This document shows, piece after piece, positions 16,462-24,382 of a DNA stretch of 64,000 nucleotides; the stretch's first letter is position 1, and each line of letters opens with the position of its first letter. The notes beneath the pieces were generated by a model. It was not told the DNA's origin, searched no databases, and worked only from the letters and a program-made list of their open reading frames with translations. Made by a program: the position numbers and the translations under genes. The DNA comes from Salipiger pentaromativorans (GTDB lineage: Bacteria; Pseudomonadota; Alphaproteobacteria; Rhodobacterales; Rhodobacteraceae). The stretch spans positions 62,001 to 126,000 of the forward strand of contig NZ_JAMDHK010000009.1 in NCBI RefSeq assembly GCF_024721115.1, in the 5' to 3' direction.

Positions 16462-16728
16462 ATGCTGGCCCTCGCACGGTTTCTCGGAATCGGGTTCATC
16501 GTTCTGACGGTGATCTATGTGGCGCTGTCGCTCTGGTCGCGCTCGGTCCGGCGGCGCAAGCTGGAGCTCGCGTGGGACGAGGCGCAGGGCCCGGGCCCGC
16601 GCGACCGCTTTGTCGAGGAGGGGCTGAAGGAATACGATCATTCTCTGCGCCGCAAGCTGATCCTGGGCGTGTATATCCTGCCGCTTTGCCTTATCGCTCT
16701 GATCACCTATCTGACGAATTTCTACTAG
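16462..16728 (+). CDS. Small two-helix membrane protein upstream of the DUF1523 gene
   Basis: An 88-residue protein with a hydrophobic segment at each end (FLGIGFIVLTVIYVALSLW and LILGVYILPLCLIALITYL) and a basic, then acidic, loop between them (RSVRRRKLELAWDEAQGPGPRDRFVEEGLKEYDHSL). The charged loop starts with RSVRRRK, so it probably faces the cytoplasm with both termini in the periplasm. It precedes the DUF1523 gene by 9 bp, a pairing I recall in other Rhodobacterales, so the two probably work together. No function is known. Confidence 0.8.
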   Translation: MLALARFLGIGFIVLTVIYVALSLWSRSVRRRKLELAWDEAQGPGPRDRFVEEGLKEYDHSLRRKLILGVYILPLCLIALITYLTNFY

Positions 16729-16737
16729 GGGGCCGCC

Positions 16738-17355
16738 ATGCGCTATGTGAAATGGGTTGTCATTCTGCTGTTCTGGACGCTGGTCGCGGCCTTCCTGCAT
16801 TACACGCTGCCGCAGCATGACATCGCGCGGATCACCGACACCTACGAGAAACGGATCGATCCGGGGTCGAACCACTGGTTCTGGAGCAAGGCGGATTCGG
16901 GCGAAAGCACCGCGGTGACGGGGCGCGACGTGTTCTTCATCCAGACCCGGCTGAACAACGACAAGGTGATGGTCTACCGCAACGAGGATACCGGCTGGAG
17001 CTGGCCGCCCTATTTCAAGTTCGACACGTCGAACCTTCAGGCCGAGGCCGCCGATCTGCGCTCGACCGCCGCCGCGCCGCAATGGGTGGCGATCAAGCAT
17101 TACGGCTGGCGCAACGAATTCCTGTCGATCTATCCCAACGCCATCAGCCTGAAGCCGGTGGACGGGCCCGATGCGCGGATCATTCCGTGGATGAACATCA
17201 TCCTGCTCACGCTGCTCGTGGCATTCTGCTGGGCGGTCTATGTGCGCTGGCGCCGGTTCCGCGAAGCGCGGATCGACCCGGTTCTGGACGAGATGGGCGA
17301 CAATCTCGACGATGCCGGTGGTTGGCTGAAAGGGCTGTTCAAGCGGTCCCGCTAG
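16738..17355 (+). CDS. DUF1523 family membrane protein
   Basis: A 205-residue protein with an N-terminal membrane anchor (VVILLFWTLVAAFLHYTLP), a soluble domain of about 130 residues and a second membrane segment (IIPWMNIILLTLLVAFCWAVYV) before a basic C-terminal tail. The N-terminal YTLPQHDIARITDTYEKR, the RDVFFIQTR stretch and HYGWRNEFLSIYPNAISLK are hallmarks of DUF1523, which has no known biochemical function. The soluble part should lie in the periplasm. It forms an operon with the 16462 gene and is convergent with the 17402 gene, with a hairpin between. Confidence 0.85.
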   Translation: MRYVKWVVILLFWTLVAAFLHYTLPQHDIARITDTYEKRIDPGSNHWFWSKADSGESTAVTGRDVFFIQTRLNNDKVMVYRNEDTGWSWPPYFKFDTSNLQAEAADLRSTAAAPQWVAIKHYGWRNEFLSIYPNAISLKPVDGPDARIIPWMNIILLTLLVAFCWAVYVRWRRFREARIDPVLDEMGDNLDDAGGWLKGLFKRSR

Positions 17356-17363
17356 GCAACTCG

Positions 17364-17394
17364 GGTTCGCCCGCGGGCACAGGCGCGGGGAACC
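17364..17394. terminator. Bidirectional terminator-like hairpin between convergent genes
   Basis: GGTTC-G-CCCGCG (17364-17375) pairs with CGCGGG-GAACC (17384-17394) with a one-base bulge and an 8-base loop. There is no T-tract, so termination strength is uncertain. Confidence 0.4.
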
Positions 17395-17401
17395 GAATGC
17401 G

Positions 17402-18352
17402 TCAGCCCCCGGTGGCCCGCAGGATCTGCGCCCAGACGCCCGGCGCGTCGTAGAGGGTCCATTCCCGGCGCAGCCCGTCGGGCCCGAACTCCGCCTGTGT
17501 CATGCCCAGCACCGTGACCTCGGCGCCGGTGGGCGTGCCAAAGGCGCCATAGCCGTCATGCCGCCCGGTGAGCGTCCAGCGGATCGCGGCGCGCGGTGGC
17601 GACAGGGGCTCTTCGGCGCCCAGAAGATGCGCGACCTCGAAACGGGCCGAGGGGAAGGCAGCGCGCAGCGCCAGCCAGAAGGCTTCGGCCTCTGCCGGGC
17701 CGCTGCCGGTCGCGGCGCCGGGGTGGAACAGCTCGGCCGCCGGATCGTAATGGCGTGAGATCGTCGAAAGATCGCCGCTCATCAGGCGGTGGATCAGATC
17801 GCCGAGCGTATGGCCCCAGGCATCGTCACTGCCCTGTCCGGGGTCGGGCAGTGGCGTCGCCCCGGTCTCGGCCATTTGCGCCAGACGCCAGCGCGCGCCT
17901 TCTTCCGGCGTCACGCCGATCTGCGCCAGAATCGCCGCCTCGTCGCGCAGCACCCATTCGGCGCGCAGCCTGTCCGAGACACACCAGCTTTCGCTCATCG
18001 TCAGGTAGCGGAGGGCCTTGCCGCTGGGGGGCCCGTAAAGCCCCGGCCCGTCATGCCGCGCGGCGCAGTGAAACCGCTGCGCGGCGACAAACGCATTCTG
18101 TGCCGAGGGCGCCCAGAGCATCTCTTCGCTCACCAGTGCAAGCCCGGGCAGCGCCGCCAGCCGCGCCGCCAGCGCGGTGCCCGCCGCCTCCAGCCCGAGC
18201 AGCGAACTCGCGCCGTCGGTCACGAGGATGTCGGGGGCCAGATATTCGGGAACGCGGTCCAGCCGCCGCCCCTCCGCAAGATCCCGGCGCAAGGCGTCGA
18301 GATACTCGGCGGCATCCTGCCAGCGGGCATCGAACCCGGCGAGAAAGGGCAC
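17402..18352 (-). CDS. Protein with two SnoaL/NTF2-like domains, coupled to the soeABC-like operon
   Basis: A 316-residue cytoplasmic protein that appears to hold two NTF2/SnoaL-like domains. The first covers about residues 25-150 (RVPEYLAPDILVTDGASSLLG...). The second is clearer, at about 185-310, with GDLIHRLMSGDLSTISRHYDPAAELFHPGAAT and RFEVAHLLGAEEPLSPPRAAIRWTLTGRHDGYG. Such domains bind small hydrophobic ligands or catalyse simple isomerisations. The GTG start directly abuts the stop of the anchor-subunit gene (TGAGTG), so it is co-translated with it. Why an NTF2-like protein belongs with a molybdoenzyme is unclear; cofactor or substrate handling is only a guess. Confidence 0.75.
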   Translation of the reverse strand: MPFLAGFDARWQDAAEYLDALRRDLAEGRRLDRVPEYLAPDILVTDGASSLLGLEAAGTALAARLAALPGLALVSEEMLWAPSAQNAFVAAQRFHCAARHDGPGLYGPPSGKALRYLTMSESWCVSDRLRAEWVLRDEAAILAQIGVTPEEGARWRLAQMAETGATPLPDPGQGSDDAWGHTLGDLIHRLMSGDLSTISRHYDPAAELFHPGAATGSGPAEAEAFWLALRAAFPSARFEVAHLLGAEEPLSPPRAAIRWTLTGRHDGYGAFGTPTGAEVTVLGMTQAEFGPDGLRREWTLYDAPGVWAQILRATGG

Positions 18353-19222
18353 TCAGCGCCTCCCGTAATAGAGGCCCACAACGTGTTCGGCCTCGGCAAA
18401 AAACAACCAACGCGAGACAAGCACGCCGGTGGCGTGCGAGACAAGGGCCAGCAGCCCGAAAAGATGCGGATGGGGGAGTTGCAGCAGCCCAAGCGGCAGC
18501 AGCGACATGAGCAGCAGCGCGATGACCCGCAGCTTGCGCGCGTGGCGGCGGCCGACCACATAGACCATCTCGTCGAGCAGGTAATTGCTGCCCGTGTGCG
18601 GCGGAAACAGCGCGCGGGGCGTGCCGGATCCGCCGAGGCCGGTGGCGGTGGCGAGCGTGGTGCCGCTGCGGGCGAACCGCTTGTCGCCGTCCCACCAGAC
18701 CCAGAGTTGCAGCGCGCCCGAGAGGGCGAGCATCGCGCTTGCGGCGATCACCCTGCCGGACAGCAATGCGCCGCCGGTCAGGGCGAGCGCCAGGAACAGC
18801 GCCGGTGTCGACCAGTGGTGCCAGCGCGGCACCGTTTTGAGCTGGGCATAGATCATCGCCGTGGCGCCCACGGTGGCCAGTGCCAGCGCGGCGCCCAGCC
18901 AGCCGAGCGGCGGCACCGCGATTCCGAAAAGCAGGAGCAGCGCGTAGAGGCCCGTCACACTCAGGCTTGCCGCCGCGCCCCAGGCCTCGCGCGAGAGCCA
19001 GCTCGTGCGCCATTGCGAAAAGGCTTTGAGCGCGCGTTCGCGGTGGTGCAGGTGAAAGCTCGATGCCGCCAGCCCGCCAAGCGCCAGCGCATAGGCGATG
19101 GCGAAGAAGACGAAGGCCACCCAGCCGGTCGGCGGGGTCGGGTCGATGCCGAGCCAAACCAGCAGGCCGAAGCCGAGTCCCGAGAGCGTGGTGAAGAGAA
19201 TGATCGAGCGGGCCGGGTGCAT
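18353..19222 (-). CDS. soeC: Membrane anchor subunit (DmsC family), SoeC-like
   Basis: A 289-residue integral membrane protein with about eight hydrophobic segments. It begins MHPARSIILFTTLSGLGFGLLVWLG and contains the DmsC-family FHLHHRERALKAFSQWRTSWLSREAW, with conserved His and Trp on the loop that exchanges electrons with quinone. It is the third subunit of the complex encoded by 19223 and 19969 and would anchor them to the inner face of the membrane and connect them to quinone. The next gene upstream ends immediately before its start. The DmsC fold is clear; the SoeC label depends on the catalytic subunit call. Confidence 0.75.
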   Translation of the reverse strand: MHPARSIILFTTLSGLGFGLLVWLGIDPTPPTGWVAFVFFAIAYALALGGLAASSFHLHHRERALKAFSQWRTSWLSREAWGAAASLSVTGLYALLLLFGIAVPPLGWLGAALALATVGATAMIYAQLKTVPRWHHWSTPALFLALALTGGALLSGRVIAASAMLALSGALQLWVWWDGDKRFARSGTTLATATGLGGSGTPRALFPPHTGSNYLLDEMVYVVGRRHARKLRVIALLLMSLLPLGLLQLPHPHLFGLLALVSHATGVLVSRWLFFAEAEHVVGLYYGRR

Positions 19223-19972
19223 TCAGAGCTTTCCCAATGTGCGGTCGAGCCAGCCGAGAAAGCCCGAGGGGTCTTCGGCGACCGGGTCGAGGAATGGCGC
19301 CAGCACATCGGTTTCACCGCTCCAGCTATCGCGGGGGCGCGGGGGCAGGTATTTGTTGACCGGCCGCGTGCCCTGTTCCGGCATCAGGTCGATCCCGCCG
19401 CGCGCGGCGACCAGTTGCGACACCGCGCTTTCGGGATCGCCGAGATCGCCGAAATGCCGGGCGCTGGCCGGGCAGGTGCGCACGCAGGCGGGTTCGCGGT
19501 CTTCTTCGGGGAGGGTTTCGTTGTAGATGCGGTCGACGCAGAGGGTGCATTTCTTCATCACCCCCGCCGACGGATCCATTTCCCGCGCGCCATAGGGGCA
19601 GGCCCAGGCGCAGAGGCCGCAGCCGATGCAGGCGTCTTCGTTGACCAGAACGATGCCGTCCTCGGCGCGTTTGTAGCTGGCACCGGTGGGGCAGACGGGC
19701 ACGCAGGGCGGGTCTTCGCAATGCAGGCAGGATTTCGGGAAATGCACATGCTGCGCGGGGCCGTTCTCGGGCACGACCTCATAGCTGTGCACGCGGTTGA
19801 GGAAGGTTCCGGAGGGATCGGCGCCATAGGCATCGCTGTCGGAGAGCGGGGCGCCATAGGCCTGATCGTTCCAGCCCTTGCAGGCCACGACGCAGGCGTG
19901 ACAGCCGACGCAGGTGTCGAGGTCGATCACCAGGCCGAGTGTCTTGCCGGTTTGCGGGGGCAGGGCGGTCAT
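19223..19972 (-). CDS. soeB: 4Fe-4S electron-transfer subunit, SoeB/DmsB-like
   Basis: A 249-residue ferredoxin-like subunit with four cysteine motifs: CVGCHACVVACKGWN, CLHCEDPPCVPVCPTGA, CIGCGLCAWACPYGA and CTLCVDR...CVRTCPASA, enough for four 4Fe-4S clusters, as in DmsB, PsrB and SoeB. It passes electrons between the molybdenum subunit and the DmsC-type anchor. It has no Tat or Sec signal, which fits a cytoplasmic complex. Its ATG at 19972 overlaps the stop of the catalytic subunit gene (ATGA), so the two are translationally coupled. The C-terminal 40 residues lie beyond the last cluster motif. Confidence 0.82.
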   Translation of the reverse strand: MTALPPQTGKTLGLVIDLDTCVGCHACVVACKGWNDQAYGAPLSDSDAYGADPSGTFLNRVHSYEVVPENGPAQHVHFPKSCLHCEDPPCVPVCPTGASYKRAEDGIVLVNEDACIGCGLCAWACPYGAREMDPSAGVMKKCTLCVDRIYNETLPEEDREPACVRTCPASARHFGDLGDPESAVSQLVAARGGIDLMPEQGTRPVNKYLPPRPRDSWSGETDVLAPFLDPVAEDPSGFLGWLDRTLGKL

Positions 19973-22818
19973 GAGGCGCCGCCTTCTTCCGGCGGTGCAT
20001 CTGGTGCGGTTGTTTCTTGAGTATTTGCGGAAAGATGAAAGCCGGGGATCGGCGGGAAGACGGGGAGCGCTTCGTCGGGGGCGGCGGATTTCTCCAGCCG
20101 GACGCGAAGGTCGAACCAGGCGGCCTGACCGGTCACCGGATCGGAATTGCTCCAGCGCATCCCGTCGCCGCGCTCGGGCAGCAGCTCGTGGATGAGGTGG
20201 TTGAGCAGAAAGCCCTTGGTGGCCTCGGGCGCCTCTGGATCGAGGGCCCAGGCGCCCTTGCGCTTGCCGATGGCGTTCCAGGTCCAGACCGTATCCTTGT
20301 TGAGCGCGGCCATATGCGCGGCGGGTACGGTGATTTCCCCATGCGAGGAGATGACGCGCACCCAGTCGCCTTCGGAGAGGCCCAGCTTTTCCCACCAATA
20401 GGTCGGCAGGTAGAGCGGGTTCACCCCGTGGATCTGCCGTAGCCAGGCGTTCTGGCCGCCCCAGGAGTGATACATCGCCATGGGGCGCTGGGTGAGCGCA
20501 TGAATGGGATATTCCGCCGGATCCTCGAAGGCATCGGACATGGGGGCGTACCAGACCGGCAGCGGGTCGAGCGTGGTGGCGATGCGCCCGCGGAGATGGG
20601 CCGGGGGCTGCTGCGGGGTCTTGCCCTCGGCGGCGCGCTGGAAGCGGCGCAGGGGCTCGGCATAGAGCTGGAGCAGATAGGGCCGGGGGCTGTCGAGGAG
20701 ACCGAAGGAGACCGCCCAGTCCTGATAGGCGCGGTTCCAGGGTTTGTAATAGGCGGCCTCTTCGGGCAGCGGCGCGGTGAACACGCCGCCGTTGTTGATA
20801 TAGCTGTCGATCTGCGCGGCGTTCGGGTCGCCGCGCCCGTGGGTCAGCCCGTGCGGGCCCATGCGCCAGCCGGCGAGCGGGCCGATCCCGGGCTTGCGTT
20901 CGTGGTTGGCCATGTAATCGGCGTAATCGGCATAGACCGGCTGGCCATGCGCGTCGGCCATGCCCGGCAGGCCGAGCCGGGCGCCGAGGTCGAGCAGCAC
21001 CGACTGGAAGGGGCGCACGTCGCGGTCGGGCGCGATCACCGGCCAGCGGATGGCATCCGCCGCCGCGTCCGGTTCGGAAATCGGGCGGTCGAGCAGCGAG
21101 ATGCAGTCGTGCCGTTCGAGATAGGTGGTGTCGGGGAGGATGAGATCGGCATAGGCGACCATCTCGGACCGGTAGGCATCGGAATAGATGATATGCGGGA
21201 TGCGATAGGCGCCGGTCTCGTCCGTTGCGGTCAGCATCTCGATCGTGCCGCGGGTGTTCATCGACGAGTTCCACGCCATGTTGGCCATGTAGAGGAACAG
21301 CGTGTCGATGCGGTAGGGATCGCCGGCCACGGCGTTGGAGATCACCATATGCATGAGCCCGTGCGCCGAAAGCGGGTTTTCCCAGGTGAAGGCCTTGTCG
21401 ATGCGCGCGGGGCTGCCGTCGTCCTTCAGCGCCAGATCCTCGGGCCCCTGCGGATAGCCCAGATGCGGGCCGTCGAGGGGCTGGCCGGGGGTGGCGCGGA
21501 AATGCGGGCGGGGGTGGGCTTCGGCCGGTTTGGGGTAGGGCGGCTTGAAGCGGAAGCTGCCGGGGGTTTCGACCGCCCCCAGCAGGCTTTGCAGCAGATG
21601 CAGCGCGCGGCAGGTCTGAAACCCGTTGGAATGGGCCGAGATGCCGCGCATGGCGTGCATGGCGACGGGGCGGCCCGGCATGGTCTCGTGGCGCTTGCCG
21701 CGAAAGTCGGTCCAGGTGCGGGGCAGGACAACGGGTGTGTCGAAGGCGGCGCGGGCGAGTTCCGCCGCCACGCGCCGGATCTGGCCGGGCGCGATGCCGC
21801 AGCGTCCGGCCACCTTTTCCGGGGCGAAGGCGGGGTCGAGATAGCGTTCGGCGATCAGATGCATGACCGAGCGGTGCGTGACCCCGGCGCGCCGGAGCCG
21901 GCCGCGCAGATCGGGCTCCACCCCGGCGCCGTCCCAGGGTGCCGGTTTGCCGGTGCGGCGGTCGATCACCAGCGGGTTTCCTGCCTCGTCGCGCAGGAAA
22001 AGGCCGAAATCGGAAGATTTCGGATCGGTATTCAGCAGCACCGCTGCATTGGTGAACCGAGCGAGGAAGTCGAGGTCGATCCGCCCCGCGCGCAGCAGTT
22101 CATGTACCAGCGACAGGATGAAGAGCCCGTCGGTGCCCGGCGTGATCCCCACCCATTCGTCGGCAATCGCGTTATAGCCCGAGCGGATCGGGTTCACGCC
22201 GACGATCTTTGCTCCGCGCGCCTTGAGCTTTGCCAGACCCATCTTGATCGGGTTGGAATCGTGGTCCTCCGCCACGCCGAAGAGCAGCAACAGCTTGGCG
22301 TGCTCCCAGTCGGGCGACCCGAACTCCCAGAAGGATCCGCCCAGCGTATAGATCCCCGCCGTGGCCATATTGACCGAGCAGAACCCACCATGAGCGGCGA
22401 AGTTCGGGGTGCCGAATTGCTGGGCCCACCAGCCGGTGAAGCTCTGCGACTGGTCGCGCCCGGTGAAGAAGGCGAGCTTTTCAGGCGCCGTCTCGCGCAG
22501 GGGTTTCAGCCAGGAGACCGCGGTTTCCAGCGCCTCGTCCCAGGAGATTTCCTCGAACATGCCCGAGCCGCGCGGTCCCACCCGCCGCAATGGCGCGCGC
22601 AGGCGCGAGGGCGCGGTGACCTGCTTCAGCCCCGCCGAGCCCTTGGCGCAGAGCACGCCGCGATTGACCGGGTGGTCGCGGTTGCCCTCGATATAAGAGA
22701 CCTGACCCCCCCGGAGATGCACGTTGATGCCGCAGCGGCAGGCGCACATGTAACAGGTGGTCTGCCGGACCTCGTCCGAGACGCGCGGGGCCAGGTCGAT
22801 ATGCGGCTCGTCCGTCAT
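19969..22818 (-). CDS. soeA: Molybdopterin oxidoreductase catalytic subunit, SoeA-like (sulfite dehydrogenase)
   Basis: A 949-residue molybdo-bis(MGD) enzyme of the DMSO reductase superfamily. The N-terminal 4Fe-4S motif is TTCYMCACRCGINV...GVLCAKG. A Cys in HGGFCSVNMATAG sits where the Mo ligand is expected, as in PsrA/PhsA/SoeA, rather than the Ser of DMSO reductase. There is no twin-arginine signal peptide, so the complex is cytoplasmic. With a four-cluster B subunit and a DmsC anchor, the best match is SoeABC, the cytoplasmic sulfite dehydrogenase of purple sulfur bacteria and roseobacters. Other family members cannot be excluded by eye. The last residues (FHLSANTQETT) are encoded by the recurrent intergenic element. 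Confidence 0.75.
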   Translation of the reverse strand: MTDEPHIDLAPRVSDEVRQTTCYMCACRCGINVHLRGGQVSYIEGNRDHPVNRGVLCAKGSAGLKQVTAPSRLRAPLRRVGPRGSGMFEEISWDEALETAVSWLKPLRETAPEKLAFFTGRDQSQSFTGWWAQQFGTPNFAAHGGFCSVNMATAGIYTLGGSFWEFGSPDWEHAKLLLLFGVAEDHDSNPIKMGLAKLKARGAKIVGVNPIRSGYNAIADEWVGITPGTDGLFILSLVHELLRAGRIDLDFLARFTNAAVLLNTDPKSSDFGLFLRDEAGNPLVIDRRTGKPAPWDGAGVEPDLRGRLRRAGVTHRSVMHLIAERYLDPAFAPEKVAGRCGIAPGQIRRVAAELARAAFDTPVVLPRTWTDFRGKRHETMPGRPVAMHAMRGISAHSNGFQTCRALHLLQSLLGAVETPGSFRFKPPYPKPAEAHPRPHFRATPGQPLDGPHLGYPQGPEDLALKDDGSPARIDKAFTWENPLSAHGLMHMVISNAVAGDPYRIDTLFLYMANMAWNSSMNTRGTIEMLTATDETGAYRIPHIIYSDAYRSEMVAYADLILPDTTYLERHDCISLLDRPISEPDAAADAIRWPVIAPDRDVRPFQSVLLDLGARLGLPGMADAHGQPVYADYADYMANHERKPGIGPLAGWRMGPHGLTHGRGDPNAAQIDSYINNGGVFTAPLPEEAAYYKPWNRAYQDWAVSFGLLDSPRPYLLQLYAEPLRRFQRAAEGKTPQQPPAHLRGRIATTLDPLPVWYAPMSDAFEDPAEYPIHALTQRPMAMYHSWGGQNAWLRQIHGVNPLYLPTYWWEKLGLSEGDWVRVISSHGEITVPAAHMAALNKDTVWTWNAIGKRKGAWALDPEAPEATKGFLLNHLIHELLPERGDGMRWSNSDPVTGQAAWFDLRVRLEKSAAPDEALPVFPPIPGFHLSANTQETTAPDAPPEEGGAS
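20017..20040 (+). repeat. Second clear copy of the recurrent intergenic element, inside the 3' end of soeA
   Basis: GAGTATTTGCGGAAAGATGAA matches the element at 13910-13941 in both its GAGTATTT and GGAAAGATGA blocks. Here it is read through as the C-terminal codons of the soeA-like gene. Confidence 0.5.
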
Positions 22819-22949
22819 GCGGCGGCGGGGTCTCCTCTTGCGATATACGCCCTTTCCCGAGCCCGGGCGACCCGGCGAAAGGAACGGCTGTCCCCCGAAG
22901 ACTTAGGCGAGACCCGGCCCGCGTGCCAGTATTTCGCCTGAATCGCTTT

Positions 22950-22968
22950 AAAAAACGAAGGTTCGTTT
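22950..22968 (-). terminator. Terminator-like hairpin after the glycosyltransferase gene
   Basis: AAACGAA (22953-22959) and TTCGTTT (22962-22968) form a short stem. On the minus strand it runs into TTTTTAAAG. It lies 8 bp after the stop at 22976. The loop is tight, so confidence is moderate. Confidence 0.5.
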
Positions 22969-22975
22969 GCTGCGG

Positions 22976-24205
22976 CTATCGCTGTTGCCGCGCCACCGTC
23001 TCGTGCAGCACATCGGCCACGCGCCGTCCCCAGGCATCCCAGTTGAGATGTTCTTCGTATTCCCGCCGCGCGGCGCGCGACAGCGCGGCATAGGCCTCGG
23101 GGGTGCCGGCGTAGCCTTCGATCATGTCCGCAAACGCCGCGGGTTCGCTGCCCGGAGGAAGCGCATGCCCGTTGATCCCGTCGCGCACGGGCACGCCGCC
23201 CACGCGCAGGCACAGCGCCGGCAGGCCGTGGGCCGAGGCTTCGCAGAAGGCGAAGCCATAGCTTTCGTAGGATGGCTGGACGAGGAAATGCGCCGTCTCA
23301 TAGGCGCGGGCAAAGGTTGCGGCCTCTTCGGGCACGGATTTGTCGAGCTGCGGATGCACGGTGACCCACTCGTTGCGGTGGAACTCCGGCGGGACGCAGC
23401 CAATCACCGTGAGCCGCGCGTCGAGCCCGCGCGCCCGCAGCGCCGCCATCGTGTCGAAGGCGATGGGGCCGCCCTTGGCAAACCAGTCGCGGCCGACCAG
23501 CAGCAGTTCGACCGACCGGTCGCGTGCGATGGGCGAGGGGGTCGGGGGCGGAGGCGGGGCGATGCCCGCGCCCCAGGGCACCATCAGAGAGGCGCTCTGG
23601 TCGAGCCCGTAGCGGCTGTCCGCCGCGTCCTTGAGCCATTGCGAGGGCCAGAACAGGACATCCGTGTTGCGGAAGACGCGGCTTTCGCAGCGCTCCACCC
23701 AATTGTCGAGGCGCCGTCCGCCCGGGTATTTCGACGGGTGCGCCTGCCCGATCTCGGAATTGCGGTAGACGGTTTGGGTGGCGTCCGAGGTGAAGGCGGT
23801 CACCAGCGGCGCGGGCGGCGCGACCCTGTAGAGCGAATGAAAGGAATAGGCGCAGAACAGCACGTCGTAGCGACCGCGCGCAAGCTCTGCCCGGACATGG
23901 CGTGCGATCAGCGGGGCCAGCGCCAGATGCGCCCGCCAGCGCAGCCGCAATGCGATGTCGTCGGGCAGGCGGCATATGGCACGGCGCAGAGGCTCGGCCA
24001 GCCCCCAGGACTGCGAGAGGATCGTCACGTTGCCCGCATGTTTGCGCAGCGCGTCATAGATACGCGCATTGCCGCCGGAATAGAAATTCCGGTCGAGCGG
24101 GGAGAAATCGCACAAATAAGCGATGTTCAGCCGCGGTGATGTCACCCGTCCTGCCTCTATTCTTTCCGGTCCCAAATGCGCTTTGCCGAAACAATACGGC
24201 GTCAT
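22976..24205 (-). CDS. Glycosyltransferase family 4-like protein
   Basis: A 409-residue GT-B type glycosyltransferase. The N-terminal Rossmann domain starts LNIAYLCDFSPLDRNFYSGGNARIYDAL. The C-terminal nucleotide-sugar domain has SVELLLVGRDWFAKGGPIAFDT and the donor-binding stretch FLVQPSYESYGFAFCEASAHGLPAL, whose E-x7-E spacing (ESYGFAFCE) is the family signature. It probably adds one sugar to the lipid-linked repeat unit at the cytoplasmic face. The start is uncertain: ATG 24205 is used here, but GTG 24145 would begin just before the first strand. It is divergent from the polymerase gene, and their shared region carries repeated ATTGTTTCGG motifs. Confidence 0.82.
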   Translation of the reverse strand: MTPYCFGKAHLGPERIEAGRVTSPRLNIAYLCDFSPLDRNFYSGGNARIYDALRKHAGNVTILSQSWGLAEPLRRAICRLPDDIALRLRWRAHLALAPLIARHVRAELARGRYDVLFCAYSFHSLYRVAPPAPLVTAFTSDATQTVYRNSEIGQAHPSKYPGGRRLDNWVERCESRVFRNTDVLFWPSQWLKDAADSRYGLDQSASLMVPWGAGIAPPPPPTPSPIARDRSVELLLVGRDWFAKGGPIAFDTMAALRARGLDARLTVIGCVPPEFHRNEWVTVHPQLDKSVPEEAATFARAYETAHFLVQPSYESYGFAFCEASAHGLPALCLRVGGVPVRDGINGHALPPGSEPAAFADMIEGYAGTPEAYAALSRAARREYEEHLNWDAWGRRVADVLHETVARQQR

Positions 24206-24276
24206 AATGACCCATCTTTGCCAGAATAGGTCAATTCCTCGATTGTGCCATATCTGCCAGTTCTCGATTGTTTCGG
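24186..24276. promoter_or_regulatory. Shared promoter region with repeated motifs (ATTGTTTCGG and CTCGATTGT)
   Basis: ATTGTTTCGG occurs on the minus strand at 24186-24195 and on the plus strand at 24267-24276, with a third copy at 27138-27147 ahead of the acyltransferase gene. CTCGATTGT is also directly repeated at 24238-24246 and 24263-24271. The copies lie between divergent glycan genes and may bind a common regulator. Confidence 0.4.
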
Positions 24277-24382
24277 TTTCTAGAGGGCGACAGCCGCCAT
24301 CTTGCCTGTTATTGTCGCGCTCGCAGTCTGGGGCATGGGGGGCCTGCAGGATGCCGCGAGCCCGGGATTTGCGAAGCACAGG

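Noticed and set aside
19969-22818. Calling this operon DMSO reductase (DmsABC)
   Set aside because: There is no twin-arginine signal and the expected Mo ligand is a Cys, not Ser; a SoeA-like cytoplasmic enzyme fits better.
20467-22941. An 824-residue plus-strand frame
   Set aside because: Antisense of the molybdoenzyme gene, which has clear cluster and cofactor motifs.
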